Assembly: GCA_045805805.1 (NCBI GenBank)
Contig: JBJMKO010000010.1
Coordinates: 1-48,351, forward strand
Reading direction: 5' to 3'
DNA from: VRUE01 sp045805805
GTDB lineage: Bacteria; Actinomycetota; Thermoleophilia; Solirubrobacterales; 70-9
Length of the DNA: 48,351 bases
The notes under the pieces were generated by a model. The model was not told where the DNA came from, made no database searches, and worked only from the letters and a program-made list of their open reading frames with translations. This document shows positions 1 to 9,735 of the stretch, piece after piece. A program made the position numbers and the translations under genes. Position 1 is the first letter of the stretch. Each line of letters starts with the position of its first letter.

Positions 1-2
1 GC

Positions 3-2090
<2,088 letters not shown>

Positions 2091-2121
2091 CCAATAGCTG
2101 TTGGCGCGCGGGTCCTGTCGC

Positions 2122-2236
2122 CGGGGAGGGGGTGTCCGGGCTCTGCTGGGTTTTTCGCCAGGAACGCTACTGGCCATTCGAGGTCGGGTTGGGGCGAAAA
2201 ATAGGACGCCGCTGCCGCCCGGACACCCCCACCCCG
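2122..2236. repeat. 115-bp fold-back element, family B copy 1
   Basis: Outer arms 2122-2141 and 2217-2236 are 20-base inverted repeats with one mismatch (GGGTGTCCGGGC pairs with GCCCGGACACCC). Inside them TTTTTCGCC pairs with GGCGAAAAA, followed by AGGACGCCGCT. The inner part resembles the elements at 11841 and 38775 (CGAAAAAGTACAAGACGCT), while the outer arms are unrelated in sequence to those copies yet still pair. The element lies between clpC and the aldo/keto reductase gene. There is no T-run, so it is not a classic rho-independent terminator. Confidence 0.7.
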
Positions 2237-2274
2237 ACGCCACCCGCGCGAGATGCGGCTTTATGGTTCAGGGC

Positions 2275-3405
2275 ATGCGTGAGCTTGGTCGTATTGCCGT
2301 TGGCACCTGGAGCGGGGGGAGATACCTGCGTTTCGGCGAAGCCGTTGCGGAGGAGAGGCTTGAAGCGTTGCTTCGCCCCGGCGGCGGGATCGACACGGTG
2401 CTTACTGCGGACACCTACGGGCAAGGGGAGGCGGACGCGCTGTTGGGCAGGACGCTGGTCGACGTTCCCCGACGTGCTTACTCCCTCGTTGGGGCCATAG
2501 GCCATGATTTCTACGAGGGCGAACGCGATGGTCCGCGTGGCTTTCCCCGCTTCACCGATCCGCGATTGCGAGGCGAGGGCGAGTATGCGGGGTACCTGCG
2601 GATGGCGGCCGAGCGCAGTCTCGAGCGGCTCGGGGTCGACTCGTTCGATCTTCTGCTTCTCCACAACCCGGATCGGATCGGCTACTCGAGCGAAGCGGTC
2701 TGGGACGGGATGTCGGCGCTGCGCGAGGCGGGGTTGGCCTCGCAGATCGGGGTCGCCCCCGGCCCGGCTAACGGCTTTACGCTTGACCTGATCTCTTGCC
2801 TGGAGCGCTTTGGCGAGCAGATCGATTGGGCGATGATCATCCTCAACCCGTTTGAGCCCTGGCCGGGCGAGCTTTGCCTTGACGCTGCCGAGCGGCACGG
2901 CGTCAAGGTGATCACCCGGGTCGTCGACTACGGCGGCCTTTTCTGGGATGACCTTCGGCCGGGGATGGAGCTGGCCAAGGGCGATCACCGCGCCTTCCGT
3001 CCCGAGGGCTGGATCGAGGCCGGGCTGGAGAAGCTGGAGCGGCTGGCGCCGTTTCGCGAGAGCTCCGGTCTCAGTCCGATGCACCTCGCCTGCCAGTGGA
3101 ACCTGGCCCACCCGGCGGTCGAGTGCGTCGTGCCGACCTTGATCCAGGAGGCCGGGCCGGACGCCCGAGCGATCGAGGACAAGCGAGCCGAGCTGGCCGC
3201 CCTGCCTGCCGAGCAGAAGCTCGACACCGAGGACATTGCCGCGATTCGATCGATCGGCGACAACACCGGTTGCATGGCGCTGAAGGGCGCCAGCCCCGAG
3301 CACGAGGGCGGGGAGCGCCCGGACCGTTGGCCGCTCAGCGACGAGCTCGCCGAGGTCGGCGGCCGCTGGGGCATCGACCCCGCCCGCGACCTCACCCACG
3401 CCTGA
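2275..3405 (+). CDS. Aldo/keto reductase family protein
   Basis: The protein (376 aa) has the aldo/keto reductase TIM-barrel pattern: an early strand with GTWSGG, the DTYGQGEADALLG segment that carries the catalytic Asp/Tyr region, then SLERLGVDSFDLLLLHNPD with the conserved His after the substrate strand. The Lys usually found on the strand between them (typically V-x-x-K) is not visible; that strand reads YSLVGAIG, so catalysis may be altered. The start at 2275 is chosen because TATGGT (2262-2267) lies 7 bases before it, as in leaderless transcripts. ATG at 2263 is an alternative, and the frame stays open further upstream into the fold-back element, which I exclude. The substrate cannot be predicted. 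Confidence 0.8.
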   Translation: MRELGRIAVGTWSGGRYLRFGEAVAEERLEALLRPGGGIDTVLTADTYGQGEADALLGRTLVDVPRRAYSLVGAIGHDFYEGERDGPRGFPRFTDPRLRGEGEYAGYLRMAAERSLERLGVDSFDLLLLHNPDRIGYSSEAVWDGMSALREAGLASQIGVAPGPANGFTLDLISCLERFGEQIDWAMIILNPFEPWPGELCLDAAERHGVKVITRVVDYGGLFWDDLRPGMELAKGDHRAFRPEGWIEAGLEKLERLAPFRESSGLSPMHLACQWNLAHPAVECVVPTLIQEAGPDARAIEDKRAELAALPAEQKLDTEDIAAIRSIGDNTGCMALKGASPEHEGGERPDRWPLSDELAEVGGRWGIDPARDLTHA

Positions 3406-3412
3406 CCCTCCC

Positions 3413-3461
3413 GAACTGCATCAACTTCAACCACTGGCAGGGGGAGGAGTAGATGCAGTTC
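3413..3461. repeat. Intergenic inverted repeat, family E copy 1
   Basis: GAACTGCATC (3413-3422) is inverted as GATGCAGTTC (3452-3461), giving a perfect 10-bp stem with a 29-base loop. The left part AACTGCATCAACTT is identical to the start of the hairpin at 47389, 44 kb away. It sits just after the aldo/keto reductase stop codon. Confidence 0.6.
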
Positions 3462-3494
3462 GTCATCCGTGCGCGCCGGTAGCGTCGCGCCGCG

Positions 3495-4943
3495 ATGTTC
3501 CGGATCGACGAGCGCAGCAGGCCCTGGTGGACCCTTGCCGGTACCTGCGCCGGGCTCTTCCTGTTGATGCTCGACTCGACGGTTGTGGCATTGGCGCTGC
3601 CCAGCATTCGTCACGACGTCGGAGCTACTTCCACTGGGCTGCAATGGGTGATGAATGGCTACCTGCTGGCGATTGCCGTCTTCGTCGTCACCGCCGGCAG
3701 GCTCGGCGACATGTTCGGGCGCAAGCGGCTCTTCCTCGCCGGCATGACCGTCTTCGCCCTCGGCTCCGTCCTCTCCGGCAGCGCCGGGGACCAGGAGGTC
3801 CTGATCGCCGGCCGAATCCTGCAGGGAGTCGGGGCGGCGCCGATGCTGCCGCTCTCCCTGGCGATCATTTGCAACGTCTTCCCGGCGTCGGGCCAGGCCC
3901 GTGCGCTCGGGATCTGGGCGGGCGTCTCGGCGCTGGCGCTTGCGATCGGCCCGCTCGCGGGTGGCGCGCTGGTCGAAATCGACTGGCGGGCAATCTTTTG
4001 GATCAACCTGCCCGTGGCCCTGGTCGGGGTGGCGATCACGGCCAAGGCAGCCCCGGAGTCGACCGACCCGGGGTCCGGGCGGCGGGTCGACGTCCTCGGC
4101 CTGGTTGCGCTGGGCGCCGGCCTCGCGGCGGTCGTGCTGGCCCTCGTTCAAAGCAGAGCCTGGAGTGGCGAGGCCACTGCGGCTCTCGCCGTGGCCGGCC
4201 TTGCCTCGCTCTTTGCCTTCTGGAAGCTGGAGCACCGGGTGCGCGAGCCGATCGTCGACTTCAGCCTGTTCCGCAACGGGCCGTACTTCGGGGCCAGCGC
4301 CGCGGCTTTCGGGCTGGTAGGGGCCTACTGGGCGGTGATGTTCTTCCAGCCCCAGTACCTGCAGGACGTGCGCGGCCACTCGGCTGTTCTCAGCGGGCTG
4401 ATGATCCTGCCGATCACGGCTCCGATGGTTGTCATATCGCCACTCTCGGGGCGCCTCATCCCCCGCTTCGGCGCTCGGCGACTGATGACGGCCGGAATGT
4501 CCTGTGGGACCGTCGGGCTGATCGTGCTGACCCAGCTGGAGGCGGGCAGCGGCTACGGCCTGTTGCTGGTCGGCTACCTGCTCTTCGGGATCGCCCTGGG
4601 TCTCGTCTACGCGCCGATGTCGGCCGCGGCGATGGCGGCGATGCCGGCCGAGAAGGTCGGCATCGCCTCCGGGGTGCTGGCGATGGACCGGGTGATGGCG
4701 GGGACGATTGCGCTGGCCGCGACTGGGGCTGCCTTTCACGCAATCGAGGATGGCGGTGGCTCCTTCTCGGCCGGCATCGCCGGCTCGACCTGGATCCTGG
4801 TCGTGCTCTGCGCTTTCGGCACGGGACTCACCTGGACCTTCGTGCGCGACCCCGATCCTCCCGGGCCAGATCCCTCGGTGGCCGGAACGCCTCCCCCGAG
4901 GGCATTGCAGCATCACAACCACCACCGCCGCTTCCACCTCTGA
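3495..4943 (+). CDS. MFS drug/metabolite exporter, DHA2 (EmrB/QacA) type
   Basis: This is a predicted proton-coupled multidrug or metabolite exporter of the 14-helix DHA2 branch. The protein has 482 aa, the expected length. Helix 1 carries the LDSTVVALALPSI signature (motif D1 region, about residues 26-38). The loop between helices 2 and 3 has motif A, GRLGDMFGRKR. A motif C-like GIWAGVSALALAIGPLAGG lies in helix 5. Hydrophobic segments continue to about residue 450, and the tail is Pro/His-rich. The ATG lies 9 bases after a TAGCGT box (3480-3485), consistent with a leaderless start. No regulator gene is adjacent. It stands where radA would be expected in the clpC-disA order, so it was probably inserted later. 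The substrate is unknown. Confidence 0.92.
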   Translation: MFRIDERSRPWWTLAGTCAGLFLLMLDSTVVALALPSIRHDVGATSTGLQWVMNGYLLAIAVFVVTAGRLGDMFGRKRLFLAGMTVFALGSVLSGSAGDQEVLIAGRILQGVGAAPMLPLSLAIICNVFPASGQARALGIWAGVSALALAIGPLAGGALVEIDWRAIFWINLPVALVGVAITAKAAPESTDPGSGRRVDVLGLVALGAGLAAVVLALVQSRAWSGEATAALAVAGLASLFAFWKLEHRVREPIVDFSLFRNGPYFGASAAAFGLVGAYWAVMFFQPQYLQDVRGHSAVLSGLMILPITAPMVVISPLSGRLIPRFGARRLMTAGMSCGTVGLIVLTQLEAGSGYGLLLVGYLLFGIALGLVYAPMSAAAMAAMPAEKVGIASGVLAMDRVMAGTIALAATGAAFHAIEDGGGSFSAGIAGSTWILVVLCAFGTGLTWTFVRDPDPPGPDPSVAGTPPPRALQHHNHHRRFHL

Positions 4944-4957
4944 CCAAGCGGGACCGT

Positions 4958-5006
4958 GACGCGCATCGAGTTTGAGGGCATATAGGCCCAAAACTCGATG
5001 CGCGTC
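4958..5006. repeat. Long perfect hairpin after the MFS gene (CATATAGG-centred)
   Basis: Arms 4958-4973 and 4991-5006 form a perfect 16-bp stem (GACGCGCATCGAGTTT / AAACTCGATGCGCGTC). The apex GGGC-ATATAG-GCCC adds 4 bp. The central CATATAGG recurs in the hairpin at 34353, whose arms are different. It may act as a transcription terminator or mRNA stabiliser, but no T-run follows. Confidence 0.65.
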
Positions 5007-5130
5007 GCCGAATCGTGGCGGAGCCTGCGGGGTCTTGGTGACGAGTTTCCTTGACAACGACCATCCCGACCTTTCCACTTGGGATTAGCCACACCGCATT
5101 CCAAAGCGGTTTTTGCCATCCTAGAAGGCG

Positions 5131-6243
5131 ATGTCAGCGCTTCCTGGGGATGAGCTTCACGAGTTGTCAGAACGCCAGGATCCCCGTCTACTGAGAGCTC
5201 TCGACGTGGTCGCGCCGGGCGGTGCGCTGCGCGAGGGACTCGACAACATCGTCCACTCCCGCACCGGCGGCCTGATCGTCGTCGGCGACCCGGGCGACAT
5301 CTCGCACCTGCTCTCCGGCGGGATCAAGCTCGACATCGACTACACGCCGGCGATGCTCTACCAAGTGGCGAAGATGGACGGGGCGATCGTGCTCAACGCC
5401 GAGGCGACGAAGATCGCCTGGGCCAACGTGCAGCTGATGCCCGATCCGACCATCCTCTCGTCGGAGACCGGCACCCGCCATCGCACTGCGGAGCGCGTCT
5501 CCAAACAGACCGAGGCGTTGGTGATCGCGATCTCCCAGCGCCGCGACGTCGTCTCCCTCTACGTCGAGGGGACGAAGTACATCCTTCAGGACATCCCCGC
5601 GGTTCTCGCCAAGGCCAACCAGGGCCTTGCCACTCTCGACAAGTACCGCGACCGGCTGGACCAGGTCTCCAACCGGCTCACCGTGGTCGAGTTCGAGGGC
5701 GGCGGCGTTCTCTACGACGCGCTCGCGGTTCTGCAGCGCGCCGAGCTGGTCACCCGGATGGCGGTCGAGGTCGAGCGCTACATCGTCGAGCTCGGCACCG
5801 AGGGTCGCCTGATCGAGATGCAGCTGGAGGAGACGATGGTCGGCGTCGCAGCCGACAAGACGGCGCTGATCCGCGACTACAGCGTGGAAGACTCCGAGGA
5901 GAACCTGGCCACGGTGGTGCAGTCGCTGGCGCGGATGCCGCACCAGGACGTGCTCGACTTCGGTCGCCTCGCCGAGCTGCTCGGCTACGACCGCAAGCTC
6001 AACACCTTTGACTTCCCGGTAGGCCCGCGGGGCTACCGCGTGCTCGGCCGCGTGCCGCGCATCCCCAAGCTTGTCGTCCAGAAGATCATCCACGAGCTGG
6101 GCGGGCTGGAGGAGGTCCTCGCTGCCTCCGACGCCGACCTGGAGGCCGTCGACGGTGTCGGCTCTACGCGAGCCAAGGACATCCGAGAGGGCCTGCGCAG
6201 GCTCCGGGAGATCGATCTGGTTGACCGGTACCTACAAAGCTGA
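5131..6243 (+). CDS. disA: DNA integrity scanning diadenylate cyclase DisA
   Basis: DisA condenses two ATP to cyclic di-AMP and scans DNA for branched structures. The 370-aa length fits the family. The N-terminal DAC domain has both signature motifs, DGA (about residues 83-85, KMDGAIVL) and RHR (about 116-118, TGTRHRTA). A helical linker follows, and the C-terminus has a helix-hairpin-helix DNA-binding region (LEAVDGVGSTRAKDIREGL, about 335-353). It is followed by carD and ispD, the usual actinobacterial and Firmicute neighbourhood. The radA gene that normally precedes it is missing. A small 7-bp hairpin separates it from carD. Confidence 0.97.
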   Translation: MSALPGDELHELSERQDPRLLRALDVVAPGGALREGLDNIVHSRTGGLIVVGDPGDISHLLSGGIKLDIDYTPAMLYQVAKMDGAIVLNAEATKIAWANVQLMPDPTILSSETGTRHRTAERVSKQTEALVIAISQRRDVVSLYVEGTKYILQDIPAVLAKANQGLATLDKYRDRLDQVSNRLTVVEFEGGGVLYDALAVLQRAELVTRMAVEVERYIVELGTEGRLIEMQLEETMVGVAADKTALIRDYSVEDSEENLATVVQSLARMPHQDVLDFGRLAELLGYDRKLNTFDFPVGPRGYRVLGRVPRIPKLVVQKIIHELGGLEEVLAASDADLEAVDGVGSTRAKDIREGLRRLREIDLVDRYLQS

Positions 6244-6262
6244 GACGGCGATTGGCGCCGTC
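6244..6262 (+). terminator. Small hairpin between disA and carD
   Basis: GACGGCG (6244-6250) pairs with CGCCGTC (6256-6262) around a 5-base loop, immediately after the disA stop codon. It lacks a T-run, so it may be an attenuator or RNA-processing site rather than a terminator. Confidence 0.3.
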
Positions 6263-6307
6263 GACGAGAGAAAGGAGCACCCGATTTCTGAGCTAGCAGA
6301 GGAGGCC

Positions 6308-6850
6308 ATGGAGGTGGGCTTCGAGTCAGATGTCCCTTACGTCTGCGATTTCGAGGAGGGTGACAAGGTCGTCTATCCCCACCACGGCGCGGGCCTCGTG
6401 CTGAAGAAGGAGTCCCGCGAGCTGATGGGGGAGGAGCGGGAGTACCTGACCATCAAGATCCTCCACAACGAACTCACGGTGATGGTCCCGTGCGAGAACG
6501 CCGGCATCGCCGGCCTTCGCCGGGTAATCGACGAGGTGGAAATTCAGAAGGTGACAGGCGTTCTCACCGACGAAGTGTCGGACATGCCGAAGAACTGGAA
6601 CCGGCGCTTCAAGTACAACCGCGAGAAGATCAAGACCGGCGACGTATTCGAGCTGGCCGAGGTCGTCCGCAACCTCGCCATCCGCGAGATGGAAAAGGGT
6701 CTCTCCACCGGCGAGAAGCAGATGTACACGCGGGCGAAGAAGATCCTCGCCTCGGAGTTCATGTACGCGCTCGACAAAGACGAGGAGGGCGCGGAGGAAT
6801 ACCTCGACGGGCTGCTGGAGGAGCGCTACGCCGCCACGGCGACCGCCTAG
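6308..6850 (+). CDS. carD: CarD/CdnL-family RNA polymerase-binding regulator
   Basis: CarD binds the RNA polymerase beta subunit and stabilises the open promoter complex, mainly at housekeeping promoters. The N-terminal half is a CarD_CdnL_TRCF interaction domain (FEEGDKVVYPHHGAGLV at its start). The C-terminal half is helical and holds the conserved W of DMPKNWNRRFK and the MYTRAKKILASEF segment. From ATG 6308 the protein is 180 aa. The Shine-Dalgarno-like AGAGGAGG ends only 2 bases before this ATG, which is unusually close. An in-frame ATT at 6284 stands 6 bases after AAAGGAG and would add 8 residues, so the true start is uncertain. It lies downstream of disA and upstream of ispD. Confidence 0.93.
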   Translation: MEVGFESDVPYVCDFEEGDKVVYPHHGAGLVLKKESRELMGEEREYLTIKILHNELTVMVPCENAGIAGLRRVIDEVEIQKVTGVLTDEVSDMPKNWNRRFKYNREKIKTGDVFELAEVVRNLAIREMEKGLSTGEKQMYTRAKKILASEFMYALDKDEEGAEEYLDGLLEERYAATATA

Positions 6851-6860
6851 GTCCAGTTCG

Positions 6861-7559
6861 GTCACAGCGGTCATCGCGGCCGCCGGCTCCGGGAAGAGAC
6901 TCGGAGCCGGCGGCCCGAAGGCCTTCGTGCCGCTTGCCGGCAGGTCGATGGTCGAGTGGTCGGTCGCGGCCTGCCGTGAAGCTGTTTCCGTCCACTCGAT
7001 CGTGGTCGCCTGCCCACCCGGGCACGTACACGACCTGGCGGGAGGCGACGTGGGCGTGGTCGACGGCGGCGCGACCCGGGCCCGGTCGGTCTCCAATGCG
7101 CTGGAGGCGGTCAGGACCGAGTTGGTCGCGATCCATGACGCGGCAAGGCCGCTGGTCACGCCGGAGTTGATCGAGGACGTGGTCGCGACCCTGGCAGCTG
7201 ACCCGGAGGCCGCCGGTGCGATCGCCGCCACCCCGGTTGCCGACACGGTCAAGCAGGTGTCGAAGCCGAGCCGTGCTCCGTTGGGGCGCGCAGAGAGCCC
7301 AAAGGGAGCGCACGTGGTCGAGTCGACCCTTAGCCGCGAGCGGCTCTGGGCGGCGCAGACGCCGCAGGTGTTCCGAGTCGAGGCACTGCGGGAGGCGCTG
7401 TCGGGCGATCCGGAGCGGATCGCCGCGGCGACGGACGAGGCGATGCTGATCGAGGCTGCGGGGGGCAAGGTGCTGATCCATCCGTCCCCACCCGAAAACC
7501 TCAAGGTGACGATGCCCGTCGACTTGAAGCTCGCCGAGCTCCTCCTTCTGGATCGTTAG
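6861..7559 (+). CDS. ispD: 2-C-methyl-D-erythritol 4-phosphate cytidylyltransferase IspD (start codon unresolved)
   Basis: IspD transfers CMP from CTP to MEP in the non-mevalonate isoprenoid pathway; ispF lies 2.2 kb downstream. The conserved CTP-binding start AAAGSGKRLGAGGPKAF is encoded at about 6876-6926, followed by VEWSVAACREA, VDGGATRARSVSNAL, the HDAARPLV motif and TPQVFR. The first canonical start codon in this frame is GTG 6927, which lies after the CTP-binding motif and would give an inactive 210-aa protein. Between the carD stop (6850) and 6927 there is no in-frame ATG, GTG or TTG. Either a rare start (GTC or ATC near 6861-6873) is used or the sequence has an indel. The coordinate given marks the conserved frame, not a proven start. 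Confidence 0.85.
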   Translation, partial: VTAVIAAAGSGKRLGAGGPKAFVPLAGRSMVEWSVAACREAVSVHSIVVACPPGHVHDLAGGDVGVVDGGATRARSVSNALEAVRTELVAIHDAARPLVTPELIEDVVATLAADPEAAGAIAATPVADTVKQVSKPSRAPLGRAESPKGAHVVESTLSRERLWAAQTPQVFRVEALREALSGDPERIAAATDEAMLIEAAGGKVLIHPSPPENLKVTMPVDLKLAELLLLDR

Positions 7560-7629
7560 ATCACGAGATGCTCCGGTCTCCGGCACCGCGGACCGAACTC
7601 GCGACTCGGCTGACGTTCTTTCCAGCGGT

Positions 7630-7776
7630 CTAGCTGAGCAGGACCCAGGCGAGCGCCGCCGCGAAGCAAACCTGGCCGACCCCCAGGGCTACGCCGAGGC
7701 TGTCCGCGCCGAGGCCGCCGGCGATCAGGGCGCCGCCGGCGAATGCGACGAAGAGGACGGCCAGCTGACGGATCAT
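7630..7776 (-). CDS. 48-aa membrane peptide coupled to the DUF389 gene
   Basis: This short frame starts at ATG 7776 on the minus strand and overlaps the stop of the DUF389 gene as ATGA, which suggests translational coupling. The product is almost entirely hydrophobic (LAVLFVAFAGGALIAGG and LGVGQVCFAAALAWVLL), enough for two membrane helices joined by a short GADS-containing turn. I do not recognise the family. A plausible but unproven role is as a partner of the DUF389 membrane protein made from the same mRNA. It converges with ispD. Confidence 0.65.
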   Translation of the reverse strand: MIRQLAVLFVAFAGGALIAGGLGADSLGVALGVGQVCFAAALAWVLLS

Positions 7777-8771
7777 CGGCGCGACCCACCCGTCTGCCCT
7801 GGCTCGGTCGGCAGGCCGGCGACTGCACGCAGGCCATCGTCCAGGTGGCGCTGCCTGCGCCGCTCGTAGAGCTTTCGCTGGATGAAGAGCGTGAAGACGC
7901 CGGCCAGCACGATCGCGGTCAGGTTGACCGCAAGCTGGGCCATCGCGCCTCGCCATTCCGACCAGTCGGCGAGCGCGGCCGCGATGCCGATGTTGGCCGC
8001 GGCCGGGATTGTCGTCACCGAGATCAGCACTCCGATCAGCGCCCCCGACTTGGCCGAGGTCAGCGAGAGCACCCCGGCGGCGCCGGCGAAGCAGGCGACG
8101 ATGAAGGAGAAGTCGTCGGGTTTGGAGATGAACTGGGTCAGCGGGTGCATCGAGCCGCTGAAGCCGGGATCGACCAGCCCGGTCGCCTTCGAGAACAGGG
8201 TGAAGAGGAAGGCTGCCGCGATGCCGACGGGGAAGCCGACCGCGAGGGCGGTGAGCGAGCGCAGGGCGACGTCGCGCCGGCGCTCGACCAGGGCCACGCA
8301 GAAGCCGGCGATCGGGCCGAACTCCGGTCCGACCACCATCGCGCCGACGATCAGGATCGGCGAGCCCAAAAAGATGCCGACCGAGGCGATCAGGCAAGCC
8401 AGCACCATGAAGATGAGGAAGTTGCCCCCCAGCTCAGCGCTCTCCGAGGTGCGCGCCTCCACCTCCTCCCAAACGACCGCGTTTGAGGGCTTTCCGCGGG
8501 CGGCTCGCTCGGCCCGGTCCGCCGCTTCGGAGATCTGCGAGTCGATCTGCTCGAGTGCGATCGAGCCGTCGCGCGCCACGCCCAGCTCCTTCAGGTCCTC
8601 GATCAGCACGCTGGCTTCCTCGCGGGCGATGTCGCAGAGGACGACGTCGCCCTTCGGCTGGCGCGCAGCTCCCGCCAGAAAGACCAAGTTGGATGTCGAC
8701 GGCGCCGCTTCGAGCAGGTCAAGCACCTTCTGGCATCGGTCTTCCGGAACGACGATCCGCAGATGGACCAT
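7773..8771 (-). CDS. DUF389 domain integral membrane protein
   Basis: A 332-aa protein. The N-terminal part is soluble (MVHLRIVVPEDRCQKVLDLL, with a small alpha/beta domain to about residue 85). The membrane part starts near residue 115 with NFLIFMVLACLIASVGIFLGSPILIVGAMVVGPEFGPI; the GAMVVGPEFGPI stretch is typical of DUF389 proteins. About five or six helices follow, and the tail is basic. The biochemical role of the family is not established. It is convergent with ispD and divergent from the PHP-family gene, with a 46-bp palindrome in the divergent gap. It breaks the ispD-ispF pair. Confidence 0.85.
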   Translation of the reverse strand: MVHLRIVVPEDRCQKVLDLLEAAPSTSNLVFLAGAARQPKGDVVLCDIAREEASVLIEDLKELGVARDGSIALEQIDSQISEAADRAERAARGKPSNAVVWEEVEARTSESAELGGNFLIFMVLACLIASVGIFLGSPILIVGAMVVGPEFGPIAGFCVALVERRRDVALRSLTALAVGFPVGIAAAFLFTLFSKATGLVDPGFSGSMHPLTQFISKPDDFSFIVACFAGAAGVLSLTSAKSGALIGVLISVTTIPAAANIGIAAALADWSEWRGAMAQLAVNLTAIVLAGVFTLFIQRKLYERRRQRHLDDGLRAVAGLPTEPGQTGGSRR

Positions 8772-8808
8772 GGGCCTCAGCGTATCCGCGGCCGCGGCCC
8801 TGCCGTTG

Positions 8809-8854
8809 TGACTTCGCCTTTATGGTCGCTATTGGGCTACAAAAGGCGAACTCA
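8809..8854. repeat. 46-bp palindromic repeat, family A copy 1
   Basis: This 46-base palindrome begins TGACTTCGCCTTT and ends AAAGGCGAACTCA, with CTATTGGGC near the centre. A second copy of exactly 46 bases lies at 41098-41143. Both share the CTATTGGGC centre and the AAAGGCGAACTCA right arm. It sits in the gap between the divergent DUF389 and PHP-family genes. Confidence 0.7.
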
Positions 8855-8873
8855 GCCTGGTGGGTCAACCATT

Positions 8874-8879
8874 TAGTCT
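8874..8879 (+). promoter_or_regulatory. Probable -10 box for the PHP phosphatase gene
   Basis: TAGTCT lies 10 bases before ATG 8890, a spacing that would put the transcription start at or next to the start codon (leaderless mRNA). No clear -35 box is seen. Confidence 0.4.
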
Positions 8880-8889
8880 CGCGTCCCTC

Positions 8890-9732
8890 ATGCTTACCGA
8901 CTACCACCTGCACCTTCGGCCCGACGAGCCGGATACGCCACCCGAGCGCTATTTCACCGCCGAGAACGTCGATCGCTACCTCGCGGCCGCGGAGGCCGCG
9001 GGAATTGTCGAGCTGGGGGTCTCCGAGCACGTCTACCGCTTCACGCAGGCACTGGACCTCTGGCATCACCCCTTCTGGGAGGAGCAGGCGTGCGACGACC
9101 TCGACGCCTATTGCGAGTTCGTCCGCGGCACTCCGTTGCGGCTCGGGGTCGAGTGCGACTACATCCCCGCCGCCGAGGACCGCACCGCGACGCTGCTCGA
9201 GGCCCGCAACTTCGACTACGTCGTCGGCTCGGTCCACTTCGTCGGCGACGCCGCCGTCGACCATCCCGGCTGGGACGTCTGGGAGGGCCGCGGGGACCCG
9301 GACGAGGTCTGGCGCCGTTACTTCGCGGCGCTGGCCGAGTGCGCGCGCTCGGGACTCTTCGACATCCTCGCCCACCCCGACCTGGTCAAGGTCTGGGGAG
9401 CCGCCCGGCCGCTGCCCGAGCGCGACCCGCGCCACTACTACGAGCCGGCGGTCGAGGCGATCGCCGAAAGCGGGATCGCGGTCGAGGTGTCGACGGCGGG
9501 ATTGCGCAAGCCGGTCGGCGAGATCTACCCGGCGCGCGCCTTCGCCGAGATGTGCGCCGAGGCGGGGGTTGCCTTCGCGCTCTCCTCCGATGCCCATCTC
9601 CCCGAGCAGGTCGGCTTCGGCTACGAGCGGGCGATCGAGTTCCTGGGTGACCTCGGCGTCGATCGGATCTGCGTCTTCGAGAACCGTCGCAGGCGGCTGG
9701 AGCCGCTCGCACCCGTGGTGCGCGAGGATTGA
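8890..9732 (+). CDS. PHP-domain histidinol-phosphatase (HisK/HisJ type)
   Basis: The 280-aa protein has the PHP metal-site pattern: MLTDYHLHLRP at the N-terminus (His-x-His), GVSEHVYRF, the GVECDYIP segment, VVGSVHFVG, DILAHPDLVKVWG and a late LSSDAHLPEQVG. This layout matches the histidinol-phosphatase family that removes phosphate from L-histidinol phosphate in histidine synthesis. No other his genes are nearby, so the substrate assignment rests on family resemblance only. The start at ATG 8890 is preferred over upstream codons because the PHP motif begins five residues in. ispF follows after 3 bases, so the two are likely cotranscribed. Confidence 0.85.
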   Translation: MLTDYHLHLRPDEPDTPPERYFTAENVDRYLAAAEAAGIVELGVSEHVYRFTQALDLWHHPFWEEQACDDLDAYCEFVRGTPLRLGVECDYIPAAEDRTATLLEARNFDYVVGSVHFVGDAAVDHPGWDVWEGRGDPDEVWRRYFAALAECARSGLFDILAHPDLVKVWGAARPLPERDPRHYYEPAVEAIAESGIAVEVSTAGLRKPVGEIYPARAFAEMCAEAGVAFALSSDAHLPEQVGFGYERAIEFLGDLGVDRICVFENRRRRLEPLAPVVRED

Positions 9733-9735
9733 CCG

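Noticed and set aside
2985..5078. A long open minus-strand frame opposite the aldo/keto reductase and MFS genes.
   Set aside because: It is an antisense shadow of GC-rich coding DNA, with Arg/Gly/Asp-rich, motif-free translation. The plus-strand genes have clear domains.
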